Source: Bradyrhizobium sp. AZCC 1719 | GTDB lineage: Bacteria > Pseudomonadota > Alphaproteobacteria > Rhizobiales > Xanthobacteraceae | Assembly (NCBI RefSeq): GCF_036924525.1 | Contig: NZ_JAZHRU010000001.1 | Span: forward strand, 4,493,001-4,557,000 | DNA: 64,000 nt | Direction of reading: 5' to 3' | Part shown: positions 33,103 to 42,269 of the stretch, one piece after another | Layout: every line of letters starts with the position of its first letter | How positions within the stretch are numbered: the stretch's first letter is position 1 | The notes under the pieces: model-generated | The model's input: only the letters and a program-made list of their open reading frames with translations | Told to the model about the DNA's origin: nothing | Databases searched by the model: none | Made by a program: the position numbers and the translations under genes

Positions 33103-35559
33103 TTACTGATGTGGCCGCCGAATCGTGGCGCCTTCCTTTCCTGCGATACTAGCCTCGGGGCTAACGGGGCCCTTCTCGGCTGACATGTCGATCGACGGCA
33201 CCCAGCGGCTTGCAATGATCACGATGGCGCAGACCGCATAAGAGCACACCCCCAGCGCATAGGTCTTGGCGATGCCGAATTGGATCGACAACGCCACACC
33301 CAGCACAGACGCCAGCATCGACGTAATTCCGTTGGTGCTCCAGAAGAACGGCAGCAGTTCATGATGACGGCGCCAGTTACCGAGCCCGAGCGGAAACATC
33401 ATCCCCATGCAGAATGCAGGGGGAGCCAGCAGCAGGACGGACACCACAATACGCATATCGGTTGACAGCGACCGCGCCCAGATGGTGACCAGCGGCGTCA
33501 ACAGCCCTGCCACCACGAGTGTGGTGAGGAGGGCGGCAATCCTGAAGACGGTGACGCGTGATCGGGAGGCATCCGCGCCGACCGTGGCGCTGCCAATCCC
33601 GCTAAAAAGAAGAATTGTGAATAGCACGACACTCAGCCCGTAGACGGGATGTCCGAGAAAGACCATCAGGCGCTGCATCTGCGATATCTCGATCAGCATG
33701 AAGCCCATCCCGATCGCGCTGAAATAGGCCACGGGCGGCGTCAGCGTCGCCATTGGCATCCGCCTCGCAAGACGAAGGAAGGGCAGCACGATGTAATATC
33801 CGCAAGCGCAGAGCGCTACGATGATGAGCGAGCCGGTGACGCCGATCGCGACATTGTTGCTCATGATGTCCCAACTTTGCGTGCTCACGAAATCGCTGAA
33901 GCGGGACGTATAGAAGAAGAACGGATTGTCGTCGGTCGAAGCAGCGATGTTTTCCGGCAGCGAATCGAAGAAAGCCTGGTCCGCCTTGTCGGACAGCAAC
34001 GTTGAGGTGACGGCATCGAAGGTGATGTCCGGCCCCAACAATATCTTGAAGCCCTGCGCCTGAAGTCTCTCACGCGCGCCTTGCCATTCTGCGTCGCTGA
34101 ACGCGTCAGGCCGGGTAATCACCGTCACGATGCCGCCGACGTTGACCGCGACGACGTGATGCCGCAACTCCCCGGCCGACACTCCCTTGCGCTGCAGCGC
34201 GCTCGCGGCAATCGCGATCAGGCGGTATAGCTCGCCACGGTGCTTCTCGGCATTGTACCAGCGTGATACCGACAACAGCCCGCCAGGCTTGAGCGCCCGG
34301 TAAAAATCATCCCACGCCTCCACGGTATATAGACGATTTTCGGTGAGCGTCAGGCCGCCGGCCGCCGTCGCCGCCCAGGTGTCGATGAGTGAAATCTGTA
34401 CCAGGTCGTACCGCTCGGGCGAGTGGTTGATGTAGCTTCGCGCCTCGGCATTGACCAAGGATACGCCGGGCTGGCGATCGAGATGGCCGGAGAAATCGGC
34501 GAATTTTTCGGTGAGCACTTCGAAGATCGCCGGGTTGATCTCAATTGCGCGAATCCGGCTGGCGCCGAAGAGCAGACCGGAAAGGATGTCACGACCTCCG
34601 CCCACGCCAACGACAGCGACGTCGGCCGCCGGCTGCACGAGGTAGGCTGCATTGATGACATCATCTTTCAGGTAGGCGAGCTTTCCGATATCGCCATCAT
34701 ACCTGGTGATGACCGTGCCTGCATCGGCATCGATGTCGAGGTAGTGTTGGTCGATCCGGGCATCAGGAGTGCCAACCAGACCCCAGCCAAACGGGACCTT
34801 CTCGGCCAACTCGCGCACCCTTACCCGCGAATAGGTATTCCAGCGTTCGAACAGCGTGCCGGTCTGTTCAGCGCCCTTGGCCCAGAACACCCCGAGATGG
34901 CTTCGACCGGTCAGGTCAAGGCCGGAGTGCACGGTGGCCGCGACGGCCAGCGTTAGCGCGACAGCCCCGCTCAAACGCACACCGCGGACGTCTTCGCTGC
35001 GTCTCACGACGATCCAGCCAACGCCAGCAGCAAGGGCTCCGATCCATAGCGTGGCGCTTACGGGGTCAATCACCAGCAGTATGAAGATCACCCCGAGACA
35101 TCCAACGGCGGCGCCCATGAGGTCGGCTGCATAGAGCCACCCGCCGCCATATGGCAGACGCGTCAGCAACAACGTTATGCAAACTCCGCCTTCCGTGAAC
35201 GGAGCTACGAAGGCGATGATCGCCAGCGCCAGGGCGAGGGGCACATTTGCTGCGGATACGGCGAGCGGCACGCACAGGAAGACGATCATTGCGCCAACGC
35301 TGCTAAGCGCGAACCATGACGCGTGGCGGGCGAATTCGATTCCGACCCGCTCGGCGGCATAACGGGCGGGTTTGCCGTAGACCTTCATCGCTCCGCGCGT
35401 GAGCCCGAGCATGGCAAGTGAAATGGCGGCAAATGCGAAATGATGATGGAGCATAACGCTGAAGAAGCGCGTTATCAGTATCTGGTAGGAAAGCGTCGCA
35501 GACGCCAGCACAAAGATTGCCAGATAATAGCGACCGGGAATCCTCGATATGGATTGCAA
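33103..35559 (-). CDS. Large membrane protein with spermidine-synthase-like domain
   Basis: The 818-residue protein has about seven membrane segments at the N-terminus, a soluble Rossmann domain at about 270-560 and about five or six further segments at the C-terminus. The soluble part has VAVVGVGGGRDILSGL (motif I), IEINPAIFEVL, DLVQISLIDTW (family-like acidic motif) and ALKPGGLLSVSRWYN. Such fused transporters/aminopropyltransferases occur in many bacteria; the polyamine gate residues are not obvious here, so the reaction is uncertain. No polyamine gene is nearby. An S-adenosylmethionine-derived ligand is plausible. Confidence 0.86.
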   Translation of the reverse strand: MQSISRIPGRYYLAIFVLASATLSYQILITRFFSVMLHHHFAFAAISLAMLGLTRGAMKVYGKPARYAAERVGIEFARHASWFALSSVGAMIVFLCVPLAVSAANVPLALALAIIAFVAPFTEGGVCITLLLTRLPYGGGWLYAADLMGAAVGCLGVIFILLVIDPVSATLWIGALAAGVGWIVVRRSEDVRGVRLSGAVALTLAVAATVHSGLDLTGRSHLGVFWAKGAEQTGTLFERWNTYSRVRVRELAEKVPFGWGLVGTPDARIDQHYLDIDADAGTVITRYDGDIGKLAYLKDDVINAAYLVQPAADVAVVGVGGGRDILSGLLFGASRIRAIEINPAIFEVLTEKFADFSGHLDRQPGVSLVNAEARSYINHSPERYDLVQISLIDTWAATAAGGLTLTENRLYTVEAWDDFYRALKPGGLLSVSRWYNAEKHRGELYRLIAIAASALQRKGVSAGELRHHVVAVNVGGIVTVITRPDAFSDAEWQGARERLQAQGFKILLGPDITFDAVTSTLLSDKADQAFFDSLPENIAASTDDNPFFFYTSRFSDFVSTQSWDIMSNNVAIGVTGSLIIVALCACGYYIVLPFLRLARRMPMATLTPPVAYFSAIGMGFMLIEISQMQRLMVFLGHPVYGLSVVLFTILLFSGIGSATVGADASRSRVTVFRIAALLTTLVVAGLLTPLVTIWARSLSTDMRIVVSVLLLAPPAFCMGMMFPLGLGNWRRHHELLPFFWSTNGITSMLASVLGVALSIQFGIAKTYALGVCSYAVCAIVIIASRWVPSIDMSAEKGPVSPEASIAGKEGATIRRPHQ

Positions 35560-35663
35560 TGAGCTACCCTCTTGGTGGAGCCTTGATGGGCTCTATTGGG
35601 TGCGCTTTGACCAACTCGCGCTGCGTCGCCGCTCAAGCATGTCATCGCGAGTATTTGTAGCGA

Positions 35664-36119
35664 TCAACCAATCCAAATTCTACGAGCAAACAAGGCGGTG
35701 TTCCAGATCTCCCAAAGAAGGACAACGCCGGTCGATCGGGTAGAGACTGCCAAGCCTGCAAGCAGTGCTGCCGACAAGTAGTATTTTCGTTTCAAAGCAA
35801 GAAAAAACGAGACGATTAGCAGCAGTGCCAAGGGCTCGGTATACCCGGCCGATAGCAAGACCGAAGCGGGAAAAAAGCTGAGCAGCGCGGTTGTGGCGAG
35901 AGCCAGTTGATTACCAAATTCCTCGCGAACCAGCTTGAAAAGGACGACAATCGCGAGCAATCCCGCGACGTTCGATACCAACAGCAATGCATCCGCAGGC
36001 GTGAGACCGCTAATCGTCGCCAGGCTCCGTGCGAGCATCGGATACAGCGGGTAAAATACGATGTTCTGTTGAACAGTCGGATCGCCGGCGCCGTACCGGC
36101 GAAGCGACGCGTCGCGACT
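35664..36119 (-). pseudogene. Internal fragment of PIG-V/mannosyltransferase-like membrane glycosyltransferase
   Basis: The frame after an in-frame TGA at 36120 reads GDPTVQQNIVFYPLYPMLAR, then SGLTPADALLLVSNVAGLLA and PASVLLSAGYTEPLALLLIV. FYPLYPMLAR and the SAGYTEPLAL stretch are typical of the PIG-V GPI-mannosyltransferase-like family. Only about 150 of some 400 residues remain: there is no start region and the C-terminal half is missing. The protein would not function. Confidence 0.6.
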
Positions 36120-36745
36120 TCAAACCGGCTCGGGCAAGACGTCATCCTGTTTGCGTGCGACGGCAGTCAGGCCGATCGGTCCAGAGGATGAGCTTTCGTG
36201 ACTGATACGAAGACATGGCCCGCAAGAAGTAAAGTCGGGCACTCTGCACACGAATTTAGGATTCTGCTCGGACGTCAAACGGTCGTCCTCCGTCACGAGG
36301 CGCGAAACAGCCGCACGATCTCCACAGTACATCAAATCAAGGGGGGTGGTCGAGGCCGAGGTATTCCGCAACACGAAAACGAGCAGCCAACCTATCCGCA
36401 CTGCGGCTCTACGAAGAAGCAGTCCCTTCGGTGTAGTGTGGTCTTCATCGCCCTCGGTCGATGAGCCTTTCGAGATTTCCGGAACGGCCCCGCGGGAAAC
36501 GGCGTGCATCGCATCGTACATGTAACGCTCCTGCTTCGTTGAGCGTGCGCACGATGGGGTCCGGATGTCGCAGAACTTTGCCGACGACCGCCGGGAATTG
36601 TCGCGATCTGTCTCAGGAATGCTGCATTGGATAGTTCGCGACAGTTGCGGCCATCGGTGATGGCCGTGCCTCACATCCGCTCTTGAATGACCTTGCTCTC
36701 AATGCGGCTTCTTAAGTTGCATCAAGTCTGAACAGGCATACGGGT

Positions 36746-36765
36746 TTGCGACAAATTGCGACAAA
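36746..36765. promoter_or_regulatory. Tandem 10-base direct repeat TTGCGACAAA
   Basis: TTGCGACAAA occurs twice head to tail at 36746-36755 and 36756-36765, and TGCGACA recurs at about 36789. A 10-base period puts the copies on the same DNA face, as for OmpR-family response-regulator sites. It is 260 bases upstream of the regulator gene, so the link is tentative. Confidence 0.45.
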
Positions 36766-36954
36766 GATGGCTCACCAGGACAACGTTCTGCGACAGCTTG
36801 TGCCTAGATTGTTTCAGCCAGATCGGGGAATCATGCACCTGAGGCCGGTTCCCGCTCGGATCGGCCGGCATCGGGATCCTGCGATCCCGATGCCGCGGCG
36901 TTGTCAGTGAAGCCAGCCACAAGCATTTGATTTCGCTCGATCATACGCGGCCGA

Positions 36955-36970
36955 TACACTCTGTTACACT
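36955..36970 (+). promoter_or_regulatory. Direct repeat TACACT-N4-TACACT near response-regulator start
   Basis: TACACT at 36955-36960 and at 36965-36970, spacer CTGT, gives a 10-base period 55 bases upstream of the start codon. OmpR/PhoB-type regulators bind direct repeats with about this spacing, so autoregulation is a reasonable guess. Confidence 0.45.
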
Positions 36971-37024
36971 TTTTCGATGGGGTGGGTGCAGGACTTCAGT
37001 ATGATCCTGGACGGAGCAAACTAG

Positions 37025-37744
37025 ATGGACTCGGCACCTCACATCGCCGTAGTGGATGATCATCGCGATATTCGCGATCTGGTCGGCAAATACTTGATGC
37101 AGCATGGCTACCGCATCAGTCTTGCGGAGAGCGCCGTTGCACTCCGCCGCTTGCTCGAACGAAGTGCTCTGGACCTGGTGGTTCTTGACGTCATGATGCC
37201 GGGTGAGGACGGACTGTCCCTCTGCCGCCATCTGCGCAGCACCACGGACCTTCCCGTTATCCTGTTGACTGCGATGGCGGAGGAGACCGATCGAATCGTG
37301 GGCCTGGAAGTCGGTGCCGATGACTATGTGAGCAAGCCATTCAATCCCCGCGAACTCCTCGCCCGCATCAAAGCGGTGCTTCGACGAGTCCAAAGCCTGC
37401 CGCCGCAAAAGGGCCGGCTTGCGACCAAGGTTGTACGTTTTGATCGATGGACCTTTGACGTCAACCGGCGCGAGTTGACGGGAGACGACGGCGTTGCTGT
37501 GCCGCTCAGCACGGCGGAGTTCCGCCTGTTGTGTGCATTTCTCGACCATCCCGGCCTGGTGCTCAGCCGCAATCAGCTCCTCGACCTGACGGTCGGCCGG
37601 GATGCCGATCCGTTCGACCGGAGCATCGACAATCAGGTCAGCCGCTTGCGGAAGAAAATCGAGGCCGATCCGAAAGTACCAGCCTTGATCAAGACTCACT
37701 GGGGCGGTGGATACAGCCTCGCCGCGCAGGTCGAGCAGCCATGA
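37025..37744 (+). CDS. OmpR-family response regulator
   Basis: The 239-residue protein has a receiver domain with DD11-12, phospho-acceptor Asp55 in VVLDVMMPGEDG, Thr82 in LLTAMAEE and Lys104 in YVSKPFNPREL. Residues about 140-235 are the winged-helix domain with PLSTAEFRLLCAFLDHPGLV and DNQVSRLRKKIEADP. It controls transcription upon phosphorylation by the kinase encoded next. The gene overlaps the kinase start by four bases. Direct repeats upstream suggest autoregulation. Confidence 0.95.
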   Translation: MDSAPHIAVVDDHRDIRDLVGKYLMQHGYRISLAESAVALRRLLERSALDLVVLDVMMPGEDGLSLCRHLRSTTDLPVILLTAMAEETDRIVGLEVGADDYVSKPFNPRELLARIKAVLRRVQSLPPQKGRLATKVVRFDRWTFDVNRRELTGDDGVAVPLSTAEFRLLCAFLDHPGLVLSRNQLLDLTVGRDADPFDRSIDNQVSRLRKKIEADPKVPALIKTHWGGGYSLAAQVEQP

Positions 37745-39264
37745 TGGGCTTGTGGAAGCGTAGTCTTGCGGCCCGTTTCATCTGTTTCACGCTGCTGTCT
37801 TTAGTGCTGTCGCAAGCCATCGTGTTCTTCATTTCCTGGGATGAGCACGGGCAGGCGATTCGGAAGGCCGCCAAGGGCGAGATATTCAGCCGGAGCGCCT
37901 CGCTCGCCCGGGTTTTGGAGGCGACGCCTCCGTCGCTGCAGACCGATATCCTTAATGCCAGCAACACCAGTTCAGCGAGATATTGGATATCGACCAACGG
38001 ACTGAAGGATGCCTCCGCGTGGCGAGAGGAGGCATGGGAGCGCTTGGCGCAGCCATTGCCGCGCATGTCCTTTGCCGGCCACAGCGTGCCCGCCGAGGTG
38101 AGACCGGATTTCACCCGAAACACCGCCAGCAGTAGCGGCGCCTCCTCACAATGGGTCGACCTAAGGCCGGAAGCTTGGCCGCTGTCCCGACCAGCGAAAT
38201 TTCTTTATCTCGATGATGCCACCGGCATGGGATTGGCCGTTCAGTTGGCTAACGGAGCATGGCTGAACACTGCATTTGCCAAGCCTGCGCAAGACGGCTT
38301 CTGGACCTCCAAATCCACCTTGGCACTCGGCCTCTCCGCGTTGTCGTTGTCGATCATTGCCGTATTCGCCGCTCGAGGCATCGCGCAACCATTGCGCCGC
38401 CTGGCGGTAGCGGCCGAAGCCTTCGGCCGTGGTCAGGAGATCGTACCGCTGCCGGAAACTGGCCCCGACGATATCCGGCGTACCGCCGAGGCATTCAATC
38501 GCATGCAAGAGCGCCTGCACCGTTTCGTCGACGACCGCACCAGAATGCTGGCCGCCATCGGTCATGATCTGCGCACACCTCTGACCTCGCTCCGTTTGCG
38601 TGCGGAATTCGTGTCCGACGAGGACGTTCGCGAGAAAATGCTCTCCACCATTACCGAGATCCAGACGATGACGGAGGCGACCCTCGCATTCGCTCGCGAA
38701 GACGCAACCGCAGAAAACACGCGGACCGTGGACCTCTCGGCTCTAGTGGAAAGTCTCTGCGACGATCTCGCCGAACTCGGTCATGACGTCTCTTTCTCCG
38801 AGGGACAGAAGATCAGCTATAGCTGCCGACCAGACGCACTCCGCCGCGCATGCCGCAACCTCGTCGAAAATGCCATTCGTTATGGCGAGCGGGCGCGCGT
38901 CAGCGTGGAGAGACGACCAGATAGTATCGAAATCATCGTCTCGGACGATGGACCCGGGATACCCGATACCGCCAAGGAGCAGGTTTTCACGCCGTTTTTC
39001 CGCATGGAGAGTTCGCGGAACCGCGAAACTGGCGGCGTAGGTCTCGGCCTGTCCATTGCCCGGACCATTGTTCGCCGCCATGGCGGAGATATCGTCTTGA
39101 TCAACAAGGAGAAGGGATTACACGCGGCCATTAGCCTGCCACCGCTGGATGGTGGGCCGCCGCCTCCCATCAGCCGCCCGGTCGCAGGAGCGAAGGACGT
39201 TACCAGCGCTCTCGAAAAGGCAGAGCCTTCGTCGGTGGCCACGCCAACGGCGGCCATTCATTGA
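37741..39264 (+). CDS. EnvZ-type sensor histidine kinase
   Basis: ATG at 37741 lies in the ATGA overlap with the regulator; 507 residues. Two membrane segments (about 10-30 and 190-210) flank a periplasmic sensor region of about 150 residues. A HAMP domain follows (RGIAQPLRRLAVAAEAFGRG). The phospho-acceptor H275 is in AAIGHDLRTPLTSLR; ATPase boxes are NLVENAIRYG, VSDDGPGIPD and GVGLGLSIART. The stimulus is unknown. The C-terminal 50 residues are Pro-rich and not part of the catalytic domain. Confidence 0.95.
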   Translation: MMGLWKRSLAARFICFTLLSLVLSQAIVFFISWDEHGQAIRKAAKGEIFSRSASLARVLEATPPSLQTDILNASNTSSARYWISTNGLKDASAWREEAWERLAQPLPRMSFAGHSVPAEVRPDFTRNTASSSGASSQWVDLRPEAWPLSRPAKFLYLDDATGMGLAVQLANGAWLNTAFAKPAQDGFWTSKSTLALGLSALSLSIIAVFAARGIAQPLRRLAVAAEAFGRGQEIVPLPETGPDDIRRTAEAFNRMQERLHRFVDDRTRMLAAIGHDLRTPLTSLRLRAEFVSDEDVREKMLSTITEIQTMTEATLAFAREDATAENTRTVDLSALVESLCDDLAELGHDVSFSEGQKISYSCRPDALRRACRNLVENAIRYGERARVSVERRPDSIEIIVSDDGPGIPDTAKEQVFTPFFRMESSRNRETGGVGLGLSIARTIVRRHGGDIVLINKEKGLHAAISLPPLDGGPPPPISRPVAGAKDVTSALEKAEPSSVATPTAAIH

Positions 39265-39410
39265 TCAGAGGTGACGCACGGATAACTGACTTCGAAGGTC
39301 AAATTTGTGCAGCGCGTTGGTGTGGTGCGGCAAGCGGGTGCAATAGGGAACTCGCTCCTCACGGATGAGTTTGTTTCTGGGTTCACAGACCTTCAATCCG
39401 GAGGGAAGCC

Positions 39411-40130
39411 ATGGAGCATCTCCGCTACCCGAACGAAACCGCCGAGTACCGTGCTGCCAGAAACGCGCTTCTAGACGACGAGATCGCGCTTCGTGCCCAC
39501 ATTGAAGCTGTAGCAGCCAAGCGCCGCGCCTTGCCGCTCGGCGGCGAAGTACCGGAAGACTATGTATTCGAGCGGATCGGCAAGAATGCCGTGCCTGAGA
39601 AGGTCAGGATGTCCGAGCTGTTCGGTCCGCATGACACGCTCATTCTGTACAGCTTCATGTATGGACCCGAGCGGGAGCTGCCATGTCCCGGCTGCACGCA
39701 CCTGCTCGATGGGATCGACGGCGCGGCAAGGCACATCGGCCAGCGAGCTGCACTTTACATCGTTGCGAAATCCCCAATTGCACGGCTTGCCGCGTGGGCT
39801 CACGAGCGCGGCTGGGACCATCTGCCGCTGGTGTCTACGGCGGGCAATAGCTACGACGCGGATTATTTTGGTGACACGTCGAAGTTTCCCAAGGGCGTGC
39901 GTGCACAGCATCGCGTTCCGGACGGCGAGAACTGGGACGAAACGATCTTCAACGTGTTCAAGAAGAGTGGCGGAGCAATCCGTCACTTCTGGGGTTCGGA
40001 GATGAGCTTCGCGCCAACCGAACCCAATCAACATCATCGCGCCGGGGATCTGGTCGACCCCGTGTGGGGTCTGCTCGATATGACCCCCGAGGGGCGTGGA
40101 GACTTTTTCCCCAAGGTAAAGTACGATTGA
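39411..40130 (+). CDS. DUF899-type thioredoxin-fold protein
   Basis: The 239-residue protein starts MEHLRYPNETAEYRAARNAL, has an N-terminal helix pair and the thioredoxin-like core LILYSFMYGPERELPCPGCT with a C-x-x-C pair. The end DPVWGLLDMTPEGRGDFFPK is the family hallmark. DUF899 members are predicted redox proteins without defined partners. It is preceded by GGAGGG and lies just after the two-component genes, in the same direction, but with a 146-base gap. Confidence 0.9.
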   Translation: MEHLRYPNETAEYRAARNALLDDEIALRAHIEAVAAKRRALPLGGEVPEDYVFERIGKNAVPEKVRMSELFGPHDTLILYSFMYGPERELPCPGCTHLLDGIDGAARHIGQRAALYIVAKSPIARLAAWAHERGWDHLPLVSTAGNSYDADYFGDTSKFPKGVRAQHRVPDGENWDETIFNVFKKSGGAIRHFWGSEMSFAPTEPNQHHRAGDLVDPVWGLLDMTPEGRGDFFPKVKYD

Positions 40131-40168
40131 CCCTTGGATCGACGGTGAGTGACCGAGGGAGCGACACG

Positions 40169-40756
40169 ATGTCGGCGGTGCCGGAAGTCATATCCGCAGA
40201 CGCGAACGACCGGGCAAACGCGATCAGCACCATTGTGCTCGGCTTTGCGGCCGACCCGATGGCGCGTTTTGCTTGGCCCGATCCGTCCGTATACCTCAGA
40301 ATAATGCCTCGGATGGTCAATGCTTTCGGCGGCGGTGCTTTCGAGCATGGCACAGCCTACATCACCGAAGGGGCCCGCGCTGCCGCCTTATGGCTGCCAC
40401 CAGGCGTCGAGCCGGACGAAGCAGAAATGAACGCAATCATGGAGGAGTCCCTGCGCCCGGAGATATCAGGGGATATCGGGGCCATCATGAAAGGAATGGC
40501 CGAACATCATCCCCATGAGCCGCATTGGTATCTGCCTCTTATCGCCGCCGATCCGAAATGGATCGGGCAGGGGCTTGGCTCGTTGCTGATGAAACATGCG
40601 CTTCGACGATGCGACGAGGAGGGCAGCGCGGCCTACCTCGAAAGCTCAAACCCGCGTAACATTTCGCTCTATGAACGCCACGGCTTCAAGATCACCGGCA
40701 GAATCCAAAGCGGCTCTTCGCCAGTGGTGACGCCGATGCTGCGGCCTGCATCCTGA
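40169..40756 (+). CDS. GNAT-family N-acetyltransferase
   Basis: ATG at 40169 follows GAGGGAG; 195 residues. The acetyl-CoA site is IAADPKWIGQGLGSLLMKHAL, which keeps the Q/R-x-x-G-x-G/A loop as GQGLGS, followed by AAYLESSNPRNISLYERHGFK. This subgroup often acetylates small amines or antibiotics. The substrate cannot be inferred. It begins 38 bases after the DUF899 gene and may share its transcript. Confidence 0.88.
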   Translation: MSAVPEVISADANDRANAISTIVLGFAADPMARFAWPDPSVYLRIMPRMVNAFGGGAFEHGTAYITEGARAAALWLPPGVEPDEAEMNAIMEESLRPEISGDIGAIMKGMAEHHPHEPHWYLPLIAADPKWIGQGLGSLLMKHALRRCDEEGSAAYLESSNPRNISLYERHGFKITGRIQSGSSPVVTPMLRPAS

Positions 40757-40963
40757 ACGCTCGAGTTGACTCAACCGGGCATCACCGCACTACATTTTCC
40801 AGCTCTCGGAAAATTGCAGTTGCAGATGCTATCATCGAGCTAACACGCCCGCGAGTTGTGGCGAAAGATCCGGATTTTGTTAACTGCGCTAATCTGTCCC
40901 GGCTTTCTGTTATGGCAGAAGCCGGGCGATGGGATACCCTGCTTGAAAAATCAAGGAGGAAAG

Positions 40964-41953
40964 ATGCCCTTAAAAATCAACCGCCGTCATTTCATCGCGG
41001 CTGGTACCGCCGTTGCCGCGATGCCTTTGCTGTCGCGTGGCGCCTCCGCGCAAGCCGCGTGGCCGTCGCGGAATATCCGCATGGTCTGCAGCTACCCGGC
41101 GGGCGGACAGACGGATCTGCTCGCGCGCGCCTTCGGTGACTTCATCTCCAGGCAGGTGGGGCAGAACGTCGTCATCGAAAACAAGGCGGGCGCTTCCGGC
41201 TCGATCGGCGCGGCGGAAGTCGCGCGCGCGGCGCCGGACGGCCACACCATCCTGTGCTCGATTTCGACCACCTATGTGATGAACCGGGTGATGATGAAGA
41301 ACCCCGGCTACGACATGGACAGAGACCTGACGCTCGTCAGCATCATCCCGGGTGCCGGGCTGCTGCTGGTCGCGAGCCTGGCGTCCGGCGTCAAAACGCT
41401 GGACGATTTCGTCGCGTTCGCACGCAAGAAAGGCCAGGTGAACTTCGGCACCTACAGCGCGGGCTCGGCCCCGCACATGACGATCAACGAACTCAACAAG
41501 CAGTACGGCCTCAAGATAGAACCGATCCACTACCGGGGCGAAGCGCCGATGTGGACGGGCCTGATGGACGGCACGCTTGACGTCGCGATGGGCAGCTACA
41601 CGGCCGCTCAACCCGTCCTGCAAGGCAACCACGGCGTGGTGTTCGCGGTGCATTCGAAGAAGGTCGCTGCGATCCCGAGCGTCAAGACCCTTCCCGAACA
41701 AGGCGCGACATCGAAGTTCTTCACCATCAGCGGCTTCACAGGCTGGGCAGTACCGAAGGCGACGCCGCAACCGATCGTCGATCGGCTTTCGGAACTCTGC
41801 GTGGCCGCCAACAACGATCCGAAAGTGAAGGAAGTTCTCGCCACCTTCGTGCTGGAGCCGGCACTCGGCTTCAAGGAAAGCAATGCTCTGTATCAGCGCG
41901 AATTGCCGACCTGGATCGAGACCGCGCAGGCGCTTGGCCTGGAGCCGGCGTAG
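40964..41953 (+). CDS. Bug-type tripartite tricarboxylate transporter receptor (TctC family)
   Basis: The ATG at 40964 has AAGGAGGAAAG before it; 329 residues. The signal INRRHFIAAGTAVAAMPLL has a Tat-like pair of arginines. Mature motifs: MVCSYPAGGQTDLLARAF, VVIENKAGASGSIGAAEVA, then GTYSAGSAPHMTI and AVPKATPQPIVDRL. These periplasmic proteins bind carboxylates or similar ligands. No TctA or TctB gene is nearby, which is common for this expanded family. The ligand is unknown. Confidence 0.93.
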   Translation: MPLKINRRHFIAAGTAVAAMPLLSRGASAQAAWPSRNIRMVCSYPAGGQTDLLARAFGDFISRQVGQNVVIENKAGASGSIGAAEVARAAPDGHTILCSISTTYVMNRVMMKNPGYDMDRDLTLVSIIPGAGLLLVASLASGVKTLDDFVAFARKKGQVNFGTYSAGSAPHMTINELNKQYGLKIEPIHYRGEAPMWTGLMDGTLDVAMGSYTAAQPVLQGNHGVVFAVHSKKVAAIPSVKTLPEQGATSKFFTISGFTGWAVPKATPQPIVDRLSELCVAANNDPKVKEVLATFVLEPALGFKESNALYQRELPTWIETAQALGLEPA

Positions 41954-42009
41954 CGGGAAGTAGAGGTAGTTAGCCTACGGGCCTGTGTGAGGTGAGCACA
42001 TCGGTCAGG

Positions 42010-42183
42010 CTCCCTCCCCCCTTGCGGGGGAGGGGTGGGGAGAGGGGTAAGCCCCGGGCGAGATGAGTCGATGTGCGCACCGCCTCCCTCAATTCAATCT
42101 CGGTCGCCCGTTGTGACGCCCACATCGAGGGAGCACGTCGTGCGGCACCCCTCTCCCTAACCCTCCCCGCAAGGGGGGAGGGA
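42010..42183. repeat. Long palindromic intergenic repeat, CTCCCTCCCCCCTTGC family
   Basis: CTCCCTCCCCCCTTGCGGG near 42010 is answered by CCCGCAAGGGGGGAGGGA ending at 42183, and GGGGAGAGGGGT by ACCCCTCTCC inside; the inner arms CACATCGA and TCGATGTG also match. The whole 316-base gap between convergent genes is this repeat plus short flanks. A related copy with CCTTCTCCCC ends is at 59498-59643. Confidence 0.82.
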
Positions 42184-42269
42184 ACCCTGCCGCTGGTGCG
42201 TCCCTCACAGCATTGCAAGCAGTGGCCAATTAAACGCGATGGGTTTCGCTCCGCTCTACCCTGCAAGCC

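Larger units (their letters stand above)
36120..37024. other. Gene-poor stretch upstream of two-component operon
   Basis: A 184-codon minus-strand frame covers 36120-36674 but shows no family likeness and only one weak hydrophobic stretch (IGWLLVFVL); it may be a decayed continuation of the PIG-V gene. The last 300 bases hold direct repeats (36746-36765 and 36955-36970) in front of the response-regulator gene. I see no other structure. Confidence 0.55.

Noticed and set aside
36120..36674. 184-codon minus-strand frame
   Set aside because: No conserved motif; only a weak hydrophobic stretch. Kept as part of a gene-poor region, possibly decayed DNA.
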